Source: Anaerolineales bacterium UBA3001
GTDB taxonomy: Bacteria > Chloroflexota > Anaerolineae > Anaerolineales > UBA11657
Assembly (NCBI GenBank): GCA_002346435.1
Contig: DDZT01000079.1
Coordinates: 9,589 to 19,620 of the forward strand
Length of the DNA stretch: 10,032 nt
Reading direction: 5' to 3'
The notes under the pieces were generated by a model. The model was given only the letters and a program-made list of their open reading frames with translations, searched no databases and was not told the DNA's origin. Made by a program: the position numbers and the translations under genes. Shown here in pieces: positions 1-7,530 of this stretch (positions are counted from its first letter, which is position 1; every line of letters begins with the position of its first letter).

Positions 1-885
1 GGCCATCGTGTACCATTGTTCATACATTGGCCTAAAGGCAAACTAGTTAAAGGACGTGACATAGAACAGCTATCAGCAAACATAGATCTATTGCCGACAC
101 TAATAGAATTATGTGGCCTAACGCAAGTTGAAGACAGCAAGTTTCATGGCATAAGCCTAGCACCTTTTATTAGGGAGGAAAATAAACCATCACTGGAACG
201 GGTAGTAGTGACTGATTCGCAGCGGGTTGAACAACCTATCAAATGGAAACAAAGTGCCACCATGACACAGCAATGGCGTCTGATAAATGGCAAAGAATTG
301 TATGATATGCAACTGGATCCAGAGCAAAGATATGATGTCTCCTTACAGAATCAAGACATAGTACATAATTTAAGACAACACTATGAAAAATGGTGGGGTC
401 TAGTATCTACCCGATTTGATGAAGAGTGTCCAATCATAATTGGTAGCACTAAAGAGAAGTGTACCGTCTTAACAAGTCATGATTGGCACGGTGAAAGACA
501 GGCTTGGAATCAGGGACAAGTACGGAAAGGTTTGGAGTGCAACGGATACTGGTCTATATCAATTAAGAAAGATGCTGAATATATTTTTGAACTTAGAAGA
601 TGGCCTAAAGAAGAAGATAGACCAATTAGAGCAGGGATTCCAGGTGAGAAGATAGACCTATATAACGGTGGCAAAGAGCTAATGATAACCACTGCTAGCA
701 TAGTAGTTGGGAATAGGGAACTGATTGAAAAAGTCAGCCCTGTTGCAAATAGTGTAGAATTTCAGCTCTTTGTTAAGGCAGGTCCTACCCGGTTAACAAC
801 ATATTTCAACACTAACCAAGGAACTCAACTAGGCGCTTATTATGTATATGTGACCAAAGCAGAAGACATCAATCTGCGACACTAA
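1..885 (+). CDS. Sulfatase (arylsulfatase family), C-terminal part, 5' end outside window
   Basis: Frame 1 is open from the first base and ends at TAA 883-885, giving 294 visible residues; the true start lies upstream. The first residues read GHRVPLFIHWPKG, followed by a segment with DLLPTLIELCGL. This is the typical late part of the type I sulfatase alpha/beta core. The usual strand LYDMQLDPEQ (visible residues 100-109) and a helix ending in YEKWW follow. Known for the family: these enzymes hydrolyse sulfate esters with a formylglycine made from Cys or Ser in a CxPSR/SxPSR motif. That motif would lie before this window, so activity and substrate cannot be judged. After about residue 140 comes an extra domain with TSHDWHG (158-164), GYW (182-184) and RRWP (199-202). 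I recall this kind of beta-rich tail from many planctomycete-like sulfatases. The gene converges on the minus-strand gene at 936. Family call is firm; substrate unknown. Confidence 0.9.
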   Translation, partial: GHRVPLFIHWPKGKLVKGRDIEQLSANIDLLPTLIELCGLTQVEDSKFHGISLAPFIREENKPSLERVVVTDSQRVEQPIKWKQSATMTQQWRLINGKELYDMQLDPEQRYDVSLQNQDIVHNLRQHYEKWWGLVSTRFDEECPIIIGSTKEKCTVLTSHDWHGERQAWNQGQVRKGLECNGYWSISIKKDAEYIFELRRWPKEEDRPIRAGIPGEKIDLYNGGKELMITTASIVVGNRELIEKVSPVANSVEFQLFVKAGPTRLTTYFNTNQGTQLGAYYVYVTKAEDINLRH

Positions 886-909
886 TACATGTAAAAATAC
901 TTAACTTAA

Positions 910-931
910 GTTTGTCTTATGTAGACACAAC
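910..931. terminator. Candidate bidirectional terminator between convergent genes
   Basis: The 50-bp gap between two convergent stop codons holds an imperfect hairpin. GTTTGTC (910-916) pairs with GACACAAC (924-931) if one C is bulged, leaving a 7-nt loop. The + strand continues CTTATTATTT and the minus strand continues into TTAAG...TATTTTT, so each side is moderately T-rich. A 10-bp palindrome AACTTAAGTT (903-912) overlaps it. The position supports a shared terminator, but the stem is weak. Confidence 0.35.
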
Positions 932-935
932 CTTA

Positions 936-1547
936 TTATTTGACAGATAACCAAGTCTCAGAAAATGCCAAACAACAAGATGTAGACGATTTCCCATAAA
1001 AGTCTTCATTCTTAATATTACCCTTAGGACTCTTACCATTAATTAGTACATCTACATTACGAGATGCTTGCAATACTGTGCATACAGTATTGGGCCACTC
1101 TGCCGAAGGTATTTCTGCATAGAACGGAGTCTCAAGAGAGTTCCAGCTTAGTGCTATTTCAATACCTTCTGCCTTAACGGTCTCAGTCCATGAATGACTA
1201 GGATCACCTGTGGAACAAAAATCTTTGGTTTGAATTATCGGCATCGCACTATATTCATCAGGCATATCTCTAAATCCAGTATATCCAATAACGACTTCTT
1301 CTTTTAGCCAATTGGCAAGAACCAGGTTGTCGGTCAAACAAAAACAATGGTCATCCTTTGGACTGAATCCGTTAGCGTCAAGATCGCTCAACAAAAACAG
1401 AGCATGACCGTTACCATATTGCGCAGAATAGACAATGCGAAATAAACTAATAGACGTAACAACCCGTCCAGATTCTCTTTCAAAAAGCCTTATATAGGGA
1501 TTCTCGCCAGTCCAGATTATGTTTTGGTTATTAACTATGCTCGACAT
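936..1547 (-). CDS. Hypothetical protein, 203 aa, family not recognised
   Basis: The ORF has an ATG start (1545-1547) and a TAA stop (936-938). I do not recognise the family. The predicted protein has no signal peptide and no clear membrane segment, so it is probably cytoplasmic. It has balanced charge, many aromatic residues (including several Trp) and six Cys, among them a CFC and a CC pair. These are too scattered to name a metal site. The alternating hydrophobic pattern suggests a mostly beta protein, though this is an impression. It lies 92 bp downstream of the oxidoreductase gene on the same strand and could be co-transcribed with it. No Shine-Dalgarno sequence is visible upstream of the ATG. 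The gene ends 50 bp from the convergent sulfatase. The long ORF and protein-like composition support a real gene; the function is unknown. Confidence 0.7.
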   Translation of the reverse strand: MSSIVNNQNIIWTGENPYIRLFERESGRVVTSISLFRIVYSAQYGNGHALFLLSDLDANGFSPKDDHCFCLTDNLVLANWLKEEVVIGYTGFRDMPDEYSAMPIIQTKDFCSTGDPSHSWTETVKAEGIEIALSWNSLETPFYAEIPSAEWPNTVCTVLQASRNVDVLINGKSPKGNIKNEDFYGKSSTSCCLAFSETWLSVK

Positions 1548-1639
1548 ATTAGATTAGTAATATTGAGTAAGTACTATCATCAAAATTGTAATTCCAAAGT
1601 GCGATAATACGGCCAGTACAAGTAAACTATAAGCAGATA

Positions 1640-2512
1640 TCACCAGTCAAAAATGCTATCTAGCTGCTCATTAGGAACATCAAACACTGTGTCAAAAGGA
1701 GGCAGTTTTTCAGTCTGCATCCAATCGGGAAGCCTGTTATCTTCAGGACCAAAACCGGCAGCATGATTGAATTCTATCTCGAGATCTAGTGTAATTTTGC
1801 CCAAATCATATAATACATTGTCATCTACACCCCATCCATAACGACCATTAATCAAGTCTCTAAGTGCACCAGGAGCACTTGCAAAACCAAACCCGCCAAA
1901 CAAACAAGCACCCAAAGTATCATAACCAGCCATCTTGATTTGATTATCCCGCGATACTTCCACCTGACCTTCCGGAGAGAGATGGTCAATTTCTGCCCTA
2001 ATACAATTGCCACAAGTGTGATCAGCACCCTGAGGAGAAGTAGCATACGTCACACCATTGCCCTTAATAGCCCTAGGGTCATACGCAGACATAGCTTGAC
2101 CCTTTACAGCTGCAACCCGCTCCACGTTAAGGTGACTCCCAGTAGCAACTACACCATTACCAAGTATCTTACCCAATGTGGTTCCAGAGCGAATTTCATG
2201 CAGCAATTTCATGGCACGGTCCGCATCTCCAAACTCAAGCAAACCTCCCTCAGCAGCCACTCCCAGTGCGGCACCTACTTCAATTGTGTCAAGTCCTAAG
2301 TCATTGATCTCCCAATTTAACCGAGCGATATCATCCAAATTATCTATACCTAAATTGGACCCTACCAACCCTATCGTCTCAAACTCTACAGGAGATACAA
2401 TTAATTCGCCAGTAGCACTTGCAAAACAATTGGAACATCTAATAATGCACCCTGACATGCAAGCGTGCGACGTGTCACTATCACCCCCTCTCTCTAACAT
2501 AAGCTCACGCAT
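1640..2512 (-). CDS. Aldehyde:ferredoxin oxidoreductase family, C-terminal part (domains 2-3), split from its N-terminal part by a stop
   Basis: These 290 residues are the downstream part of an AOR-family tungsten (or molybdenum) bispterin enzyme. Such enzymes oxidise aldehydes or related substrates with ferredoxin as electron acceptor. A Cys cluster in SHACMSGCIIRCSNC (Cys18, 22, 26, 29) would supply three [4Fe-4S] ligands. A late YDTLGACLF segment (Cys203) fits the fourth. The segment SAYDPRAIKGNGVTYATSP (142-160) matches the AOR motif around YDPRA...G..YATS, part of the cofactor-binding region. The stop is TGA at 1640-1642. The open frame continues upstream of the ATG for 13 more codons (to 2551), encoding GQFEHAEAIGGET, which is also AOR-like. 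It then meets TAA 2552-2554 in the same frame as the N-terminal part. The ATG at 2512 is therefore probably not a natural start. Unless TAA is read through or is a sequence error, this part is unlikely to make a working enzyme alone. Confidence 0.85.
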   Translation of the reverse strand: MRELMLERGGDSDTSHACMSGCIIRCSNCFASATGELIVSPVEFETIGLVGSNLGIDNLDDIARLNWEINDLGLDTIEVGAALGVAAEGGLLEFGDADRAMKLLHEIRSGTTLGKILGNGVVATGSHLNVERVAAVKGQAMSAYDPRAIKGNGVTYATSPQGADHTCGNCIRAEIDHLSPEGQVEVSRDNQIKMAGYDTLGACLFGGFGFASAPGALRDLINGRYGWGVDDNVLYDLGKITLDLEIEFNHAAGFGPEDNRLPDWMQTEKLPPFDTVFDVPNEQLDSIFDW

Positions 2513-2551
2513 GGTTTCTCCACCAATTGCCTCCGCATGTTCAAACTGGCC

Positions 2552-2554
2552 TTA
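2552..2554 (-). other. In-frame nonsense codon (TAA) interrupting the AOR-family gene
   Basis: Reading the minus strand, the codons run CGC AAT TTT TCG TAA GGC CAG TTT GAA (R N F S stop G Q F E). Both flanking ORFs are in the same frame (3355 and 2512 are congruent mod 3). The lesion is therefore a substitution to a stop, not a frameshift. All 303 codons after it remain open and keep family motifs. Four other genes here end in TAA, which argues against reassignment. A one-base change from GAA, AAA or CAA would create it; Glu is my guess from the common NFxEG pattern. Confidence 0.9.
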
Positions 2555-3355
2555 CGAAAAATTGCGCGTTGGTAGTGCTCCGAAACCATTACAAATCGCA
2601 GCCATAGCTGCAGTACCATAATCACTGTAGGATTTAGTCTGAGGATGAGCAAGCAATTTCTCCGTGTAATGTTTGCGAGCATCCTTAAATAGAGCCGGGC
2701 TATCCAATGGAGGTTTCTCACCATTAGCACCATCAATAACAATTGCTTTGACTCTTTTTGCACCCATCACAGCACCTAATCCCCCACGGGCGCAAATTCT
2801 AGAAGCCACACCGTCTTTATCCAAATTCTGAACACCAGCGGAGCACATACCCATTTCACCCCCGGGGCCAATCAAAGTTATACCCACTTTCTTTCCATAC
2901 CTATGCATAAGCTTCTCAGAAGCATCATACACTCCTAATCCAACTATGTCTTCAGCAGACTCAAAAACTCCGCCTTTGTCGTCAATACGTAGCACCTGCC
3001 ATTCGTCAGATGTAGGCTGACCTTCAAGAATAAAAGCTCTGATACCAAGGTGTGACAATAATAGCCCAGTCGATCCCCCCGCATTACTTTCTTTTATTCC
3101 ATTAGTAAGGGGGCTTTTACCACCGAGTGAAATACGATCACATGAAGAAACCTTATGGCCTACTAGCAGACCTACTGACCATATCAGTTTATTGTCAGGA
3201 CCCATTGGGTCACATCCAGCTACACCCTCATCCAGAAGTATTCGAGCTATTAATGCACGTCCTCCTAACTTTCGCCAAGACTGTGGGAGTTTATTAACTG
3301 ATACACTCCTAGATTCTACGTTTGCTCTCCAAACCGAGTCATGCTGGATTGTCAT
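2552..3355 (-). CDS. Aldehyde:ferredoxin oxidoreductase family, N-terminal part (pterin-binding domain 1), ends at a premature stop
   Basis: 267 residues start at ATG 3353-3355, preceded by GGTGGTG five bases upstream, an acceptable ribosome binding site. The protein has the AOR N-terminal domain: LGGRALIARIL (30-40), then SLGGKSPLTNGIKESNAGG (76-94), GIRAFILEG (104-112), TLIGPGGEMGMCSAGVQN (160-177) and ARGGLGAVMGAKRVKAIVI (189-207). In known structures these segments wrap the tungstopterin. The frame stops at NFS-TAA, inside the widely conserved LPTRNF region that leads into domain 2. Without the stop, the combined product would be about 571 residues, near the usual AOR length of roughly 600. 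No moaD/thiS-like or ferredoxin gene lies next to it. The family call is strong; whether the gene is functional is uncertain. Confidence 0.87.
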   Translation of the reverse strand: MTIQHDSVWRANVESRSVSVNKLPQSWRKLGGRALIARILLDEGVAGCDPMGPDNKLIWSVGLLVGHKVSSCDRISLGGKSPLTNGIKESNAGGSTGLLLSHLGIRAFILEGQPTSDEWQVLRIDDKGGVFESAEDIVGLGVYDASEKLMHRYGKKVGITLIGPGGEMGMCSAGVQNLDKDGVASRICARGGLGAVMGAKRVKAIVIDGANGEKPPLDSPALFKDARKHYTEKLLAHPQTKSYSDYGTAAMAAICNGFGALPTRNFS

Positions 3356-3360
3356 ATGTA

Positions 3361-3367
3361 CACCACC
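3361..3367 (-). promoter_or_regulatory. Ribosome binding site of the oxidoreductase gene
   Basis: The minus strand reads GGTGGTG, then TACAT, then ATG. The purine-rich G run at 5-nt spacing supports the ATG at 3353-3355 as the start. It is the clearest Shine-Dalgarno-like site in the window. Confidence 0.5.
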
Positions 3368-3420
3368 AAATTAGTATCATGTTGATAATAAGATTAGATT
3401 CCAATTTACAACAACATTAT

Positions 3421-3449
3421 TATATATGATGAAAGCATTTAGTAATCAA
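3421..3449 (-). promoter_or_regulatory. Candidate sigma70-type promoter for the oxidoreductase gene
   Basis: On the minus strand TTGATT (3444-3449) is followed after 17 bp by TATATA (3421-3426). An overlapping TATAAT (3419-3424) gives 19-bp spacing. Either would start transcription about 55-60 bases before the ATG at 3355. The region is AT-rich, so chance matches are likely. Confidence 0.35.
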
Positions 3450-3521
3450 TCCAACTAACAATCTCAAATAACTATAGAGATCAAATTTCAAAACCATCAA
3501 CTAAATACAACATTAATGGAA

Positions 3522-3558
3522 GAAAGGAGTGCAACTACTACAAGTTTGCACTCCTTTC
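3522..3558 (-). terminator. Perfect 13-bp hairpin downstream of the ABC exporter operon
   Basis: GAAAGGAGTGCAA (3522-3534) and TTGCACTCCTTTC (3546-3558) are exact reverse complements around an 11-nt loop. Pairing can extend into the loop (AACT/AGTT) with one bulged T. It lies 140 bp past the stop of the minus-strand ABC gene and upstream of the oxidoreductase promoter, as expected for a terminator separating the two units. The minus strand after the stem reads TTCCATTAATGTTG, only moderately T-rich, so it is not a textbook intrinsic terminator. It could instead protect the mRNA 3' end. Confidence 0.5.
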
Positions 3559-3698
3559 ATGATCTCCAAAGAGGGGTAATGAGGAGAAAAACAAGAAGAT
3601 GAATATAGGATAATTAAACTAATTAAAGGATTGCTTAAGCTAAGCTCGAATCGTGATTAAATTATTTGTGTTATTGTAAGACTAAATATAGCGATGAT

Positions 3699-5621
3699 TT
3701 AGGTGTTAGACACATTGCTGGCCCATTGCATTGTATACAAATTGTAATAGCTGCCTTTCATGGCTAGCAGATCTTGGTGTGAGCCATTCTCAATTACTTT
3801 TCCATCTTCCAGCACTACAATTTGGTCAGCATTTACAATAGTGTTCAAACGATGCGCAATTACGAAAGATGTTCGCCCATCTAAAAGCACTTTCAAGGCA
3901 GCCTGTATTTTCATTTCATGTGTAGTGTCAATACTACTGGTAGCTTCATCCAAAATCAATATGACAGGATCTGCAAGCAATGCTCGCGCAAATGAAATTA
4001 GTTGCCTTTGACCCATACTAAGGTTTACACCATTTTCGCCCACAATTGTGTCATATCCGTTAGGTAGTCCTTCAACAAATTCGTGTACACCCACGGCCTT
4101 AGCACAGCGCTCGACCTCCTGATCAGATGCCTCTAGGCGTCCATAACGTATATTACTATAGATGGTGCCTCCAAATATAAAAGTATCCTGCAGCACAATT
4201 CCCATCTGGGAACGTAGACTCCCCATAGTAACTTTTCGTATGTCATGACCGTCTACACAAATGCGCCCATCCACCACTTCGAAGAACCGCGCTATAAGAC
4301 GAATAATAGTGCTCTTACCCGCTCCAGTTTCACCAACCAATGCTATAGTCTGACCAGGATCGGCATTTATCGTCACACCATTAAGTACCTGTTCACCTTT
4401 CTTATAAGCAAAATGTACGTCTTCGATATCAACTTTTCCTAAACCAGACGGTAATTGAACTGCATCAGCAGCATCTAGTAGATCAGGATTCGTATCCATA
4501 AGACCAAATATCCGTTCACTAGCAGCCATGGTTGCCTGGAATATATTGTAACGTTCCGCCATTTCACGTATCGGCTCAAAGAATCGGTCAACATATATCA
4601 AGAATGCAACTAACACACCGGCCGTTAATGTATCATTCAGTACTAACCAACCACCTACACCCACTACTACCGCAGTGGCAAGCGATCCCATTAAATCGAC
4701 TCCTGGAAAAAAAATAGCAGCTAGTCGAGCTGTCTCAGCATTGGCATCAAAGTATGACATATTTAAATCTTTGAAATGATTCTGGTTCTTTTTTTCTCGA
4801 GTGAAGCTCTTCGTAACACGTATACCAGTTATCGCTTCATTAAGATAACCATTTATCAGAGACAAACGCAGACGAGCTGCACGGTATACACTTCGCACAC
4901 GCTTGCGCCAATAGTTCGTCAACAAAATCATCAAAGGAAGGATTGCAAATGTAACAAGCGCCAATCTCCAATTCATTATCAACATGGCTACGATAATCCC
5001 TAACAATATGAACACTGATCTAGCAACTCCGGTGAACCACCATGTAATAAAATCCTGTAACACACCTACATCACTGATCAAACGACTCATCAACCTCCCT
5101 ACGCTATAGTTATTATGAAAATTCAACGAGAGATTATGCATATGGCGGAATAAACTTGTACGCATGTCAGATACTACTTTGGTCCCAATATAGGCCATAA
5201 TCAGTATACGAGCCCGATTAAAGACTAATTCACCTAATGCAGCCCCTATAAAAAGCCAAGTCCACGTTCTTAACGCATACATATCACCGAGTCTGATTCC
5301 TTCGTCAATAGCCTGAGCTACCAACCAAGGCCGAACGACGGCAAGTAGAGCTGTGCCAATCATAAGACCGACAGCAATGATTATTCTAAGACGGTATGCT
5401 CCTATGTAAGATATTAATCGAGCTAATAAAGAAGCATCACGCGTGCTGTCATGAAGTTCATCCTCGTCTTCTATCAGAAACTGAGAGAGTCTGTTCTCGC
5501 GTTGTTGCCTTTCAGCAGTTTCAGCTGTTACACCTTTTCTAAAAAGCCAGTTACGGCCAGAGGCGCCATGAATTGAGCGGGCTGCTAGCCGATCTTCAGC
5601 AGAATTTTTTGAATTTGTCAT
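3699..5621 (-). CDS. ABC exporter half-transporter (TMD-NBD fusion), subunit with the catalytic Glu
   Basis: A membrane exporter of the type IV (ABCB/MsbA-like) fold: a six-helix domain at about residues 75-355, then a nucleotide-binding domain. Numbering is from the GTG at 5627, which gives 642 aa. I chose the ATG at 5621 (residue 3) as start; neither has a strong ribosome binding site. Motifs: A-loop Tyr in FAYKKGE, Walker A GETGAGKST (432-440), Q-loop Gln480, signature LSMGQRQ (536-542), Walker B LILDE with catalytic Glu561, D-loop SSID (564-567) and H-loop His592. The signature has Met where the consensus is LSGGQ. This is the pattern of the subunit carrying the intact Walker B in heterodimeric exporters such as TM288 or BmrD. 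It follows its partner by 64 bp. A charged N-terminal extension of about 70 residues precedes the first helix. The substrate is unknown; drug or lipid export is typical of the family. Confidence 0.93.
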   Translation of the reverse strand: MTNSKNSAEDRLAARSIHGASGRNWLFRKGVTAETAERQQRENRLSQFLIEDEDELHDSTRDASLLARLISYIGAYRLRIIIAVGLMIGTALLAVVRPWLVAQAIDEGIRLGDMYALRTWTWLFIGAALGELVFNRARILIMAYIGTKVVSDMRTSLFRHMHNLSLNFHNNYSVGRLMSRLISDVGVLQDFITWWFTGVARSVFILLGIIVAMLIMNWRLALVTFAILPLMILLTNYWRKRVRSVYRAARLRLSLINGYLNEAITGIRVTKSFTREKKNQNHFKDLNMSYFDANAETARLAAIFFPGVDLMGSLATAVVVGVGGWLVLNDTLTAGVLVAFLIYVDRFFEPIREMAERYNIFQATMAASERIFGLMDTNPDLLDAADAVQLPSGLGKVDIEDVHFAYKKGEQVLNGVTINADPGQTIALVGETGAGKSTIIRLIARFFEVVDGRICVDGHDIRKVTMGSLRSQMGIVLQDTFIFGGTIYSNIRYGRLEASDQEVERCAKAVGVHEFVEGLPNGYDTIVGENGVNLSMGQRQLISFARALLADPVILILDEATSSIDTTHEMKIQAALKVLLDGRTSFVIAHRLNTIVNADQIVVLEDGKVIENGSHQDLLAMKGSYYNLYTMQWASNVSNT

Positions 5622-5685
5622 GTTCACTAAATCATTCTTTGTTTATTGTATTGACACTTTACTAGTTCCACTTATTGACTTGACA

Positions 5686-7452
5686 TTACTCAGAAAAATG
5701 CTGAAATTCCTCCTGGCTGCGCAATTGCAAGTCATACAGATTACGATAAGACCCCTTATTAGCCAACAATTCTTCGTGTGTACCAAGCTCAATAATATTG
5801 CCGCTTTCTAATACAATTATCTGATCTGCCTCTTTCAAAGTCAGCAAGCGATGAGCAATGATAAATGTAGTACGCCCACGCATTAACATACGTAATGCCT
5901 GCTGAATTTGATACTCAGTTTCAGTGTCCACACTGCTAGTGGAATCATCCAACAAAAGAATTGCAGGGTTTCTCAGAAGAGCACGAGCTATAGCAACACG
6001 CTGTTTTTGACCTCCACTCAACGACACGCCTCTCTCACCAACAAGAGTATTATATCCATCCCGGAATTTCATAATAAACTCATGAGCATTAGCCGCTTTC
6101 GCCACCTCAACTATTTCTTCATCACTAGCATCCTCAACACCATATGATATATTCTCTCTGATGGTTGTACTAAACAGAAAAATATCTTGCATCACCGCAC
6201 CAACATGTTTGCGCAAACCTTTGAGACTCATATCATTGACGTCAACCTTGTCAATCAATATACGACCATCTGTTGTGTTGTACAAACGTGGTATCAGGTT
6301 GATAATGGTGGATTTACCCGAACCTGTAGGACCTACTAGAGCCACTGTCTGACCAGCAGAAACACTAAAGCTAATATCATTTACAATATTATGATCAGGA
6401 CGGTAACCAAAACAAACATTATCAAATATTACCTCACCTTTAACATGTTCCAATTTAGTGCTGCCAGAGGCATCTGTCTCCTCCGCATGAGCATCTATTA
6501 CACTAAAGACTCTAGTAGCGCTTGCTCCAGCTGTAGCGGCTAGATTAACTAGGAAACCTAGTCGTTGGGACGGGCCATTGAGCATCAAAACATACCACAC
6601 CATTGCAAATAAACTACCCACAGATACGGTTCCATCGATTGTTTGAGGACCACCAAACCAAAGCAAAATAAATACGCTCGAAGCCAAAGCAAAACCAAAC
6701 AATGGCCAATAAGTTCCCCACTCCAAAATACCCCTATAGCGTTTGCGAAACCAAGACTCATTCTCAAGCTCGAAAGTTTCAAACTCATGTGTTTCTCGTG
6801 CAAAAGATTTCACGACAGTGATTCCAGTCATACTTTCTTGCATTCTAGTAGACAGAACACCCATTTGTTCTTGCACAGCTTTAAACATCGGTCTTACACG
6901 CCCAGCAAAACGAACACTTAATACAAGCACCAACAATATTGGACCAATTGAAAGCCATGCCAGATAAGAGCTTTCAAAAAACATCGCCGCACAAACCCCA
7001 ACTGCTAGAATTACCACAGATCCTAAATCCATTAGTCCCATCCCAACAAATCTCTCGGTCTCAGCAGTATCACTTGTGGCTCTACTCATCAAATCACCAG
7101 TATGTGCTACATCATGGAATGAAATAGGGACGGCTTGAATAGCATCAAAGAAATCCTTGCGCAAATCATAAGCAACTCGATAAGTAAGCCACTCTCCACA
7201 ATATCGTTGACCAAATGCTGCCAAACCGCGAACAACTGCAATAACCAATATTAATAAGGACGACCTCAAAATAGAAGCCATGTTACCCTCTGCAAGACCT
7301 TGATCTATAGCATTTTTCACTACCTGCGGTAACAACAAGTTAATCAGCGCGGCAGATATCATTGCGATATATCCAATAAAAACGAAACTCTTGTATCTAG
7401 ATAAATATCCAATCAGTCTTAAGTACACATTATTGATATTGTTAGATGTCAT
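5686..7452 (-). CDS. ABC exporter half-transporter (TMD-NBD fusion), subunit with the degenerate Walker B
   Basis: First gene of the exporter operon. The frame opens at TTG 7470 (594 aa, numbering used here), but the ATG at 7452 (residue 7) is the likelier start; neither has a clear Shine-Dalgarno. Six transmembrane helices lie at about residues 25-315, then the nucleotide-binding domain: A-loop Tyr in FGYRPDH, Walker A GPTGSGKST (380-388), Q-loop Gln428, canonical signature LSGGQKQ (484-490), Walker B LLLDD with Asp509 in place of the catalytic Glu, D-loop SSVD (512-515) and H-loop His540. Known for heterodimeric exporters (TM287/288, BmrCD): one subunit has Asp here and an intact LSGGQ, and the partner has Glu and an altered signature, so only one of the two ATP sites hydrolyses efficiently. 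The downstream gene has exactly the complementary features. The two products most likely form one inner-membrane heterodimer. The substrate cannot be read from the sequence. Confidence 0.93.
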   Translation of the reverse strand: MTSNNINNVYLRLIGYLSRYKSFVFIGYIAMISAALINLLLPQVVKNAIDQGLAEGNMASILRSSLLILVIAVVRGLAAFGQRYCGEWLTYRVAYDLRKDFFDAIQAVPISFHDVAHTGDLMSRATSDTAETERFVGMGLMDLGSVVILAVGVCAAMFFESSYLAWLSIGPILLVLVLSVRFAGRVRPMFKAVQEQMGVLSTRMQESMTGITVVKSFARETHEFETFELENESWFRKRYRGILEWGTYWPLFGFALASSVFILLWFGGPQTIDGTVSVGSLFAMVWYVLMLNGPSQRLGFLVNLAATAGASATRVFSVIDAHAEETDASGSTKLEHVKGEVIFDNVCFGYRPDHNIVNDISFSVSAGQTVALVGPTGSGKSTIINLIPRLYNTTDGRILIDKVDVNDMSLKGLRKHVGAVMQDIFLFSTTIRENISYGVEDASDEEIVEVAKAANAHEFIMKFRDGYNTLVGERGVSLSGGQKQRVAIARALLRNPAILLLDDSTSSVDTETEYQIQQALRMLMRGRTTFIIAHRLLTLKEADQIIVLESGNIIELGTHEELLANKGSYRNLYDLQLRSQEEFQHFSE

Positions 7453-7530
7453 AAAATAATCGCTAGTCAATTTATAATAGGTAAGATTACCATGAAGGCT
7501 TTAACCTAGCAAAATCTGATAAAACCTAAT

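Larger units (their letters stand above)
3356..3698. other. Intergenic region between the ABC operon end and the oxidoreductase start
   Basis: This 343-bp AT-rich stretch contains no supported ORF. From right to left on the minus strand it holds: an AT-rich trailer after the ABC stop, a perfect 13-bp hairpin (3522-3558), a candidate promoter (3421-3449) and the GGTGGTG ribosome binding site (3361-3367). I saw nothing else in 3559-3698 beyond low-complexity A/T sequence and a short purine-rich run near 3565-3598. Confidence 0.6.

Noticed and set aside
2552..2554. TAA read as a sense codon through a variant genetic code
   Set aside because: TAA ends the sulfatase, the hypothetical gene and both ABC genes at family-appropriate positions, so it acts as a normal stop here.
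1940..2621. Two overlapping + strand ORFs (119 and 147 aa) within the oxidoreductase gene
   Set aside because: They are antisense shadows. The minus-strand frame encodes recognisable AOR motifs throughout.
2494..2763. 89-aa minus-strand ORF spanning the oxidoreductase break, as if a frameshift had occurred
   Set aside because: Its translation has no AOR motif. The correct frame continues on both sides of the TAA, so the lesion is a point nonsense change.
5686..5811. 63-aa + strand ORF (5620-5811) at the junction of the two ABC genes
   Set aside because: It is mostly antisense to the C-terminus of the upstream ABC gene, with no start signal and no recognisable protein features.
7471..7480. 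TATAAT on the + strand (7473-7478) as a metH -10 box
   Set aside because: It is over 260 bp upstream of metH, has no matching -35, and lies at the start of the divergent ABC gene. The extended -10 at 7699-7707 is better placed.
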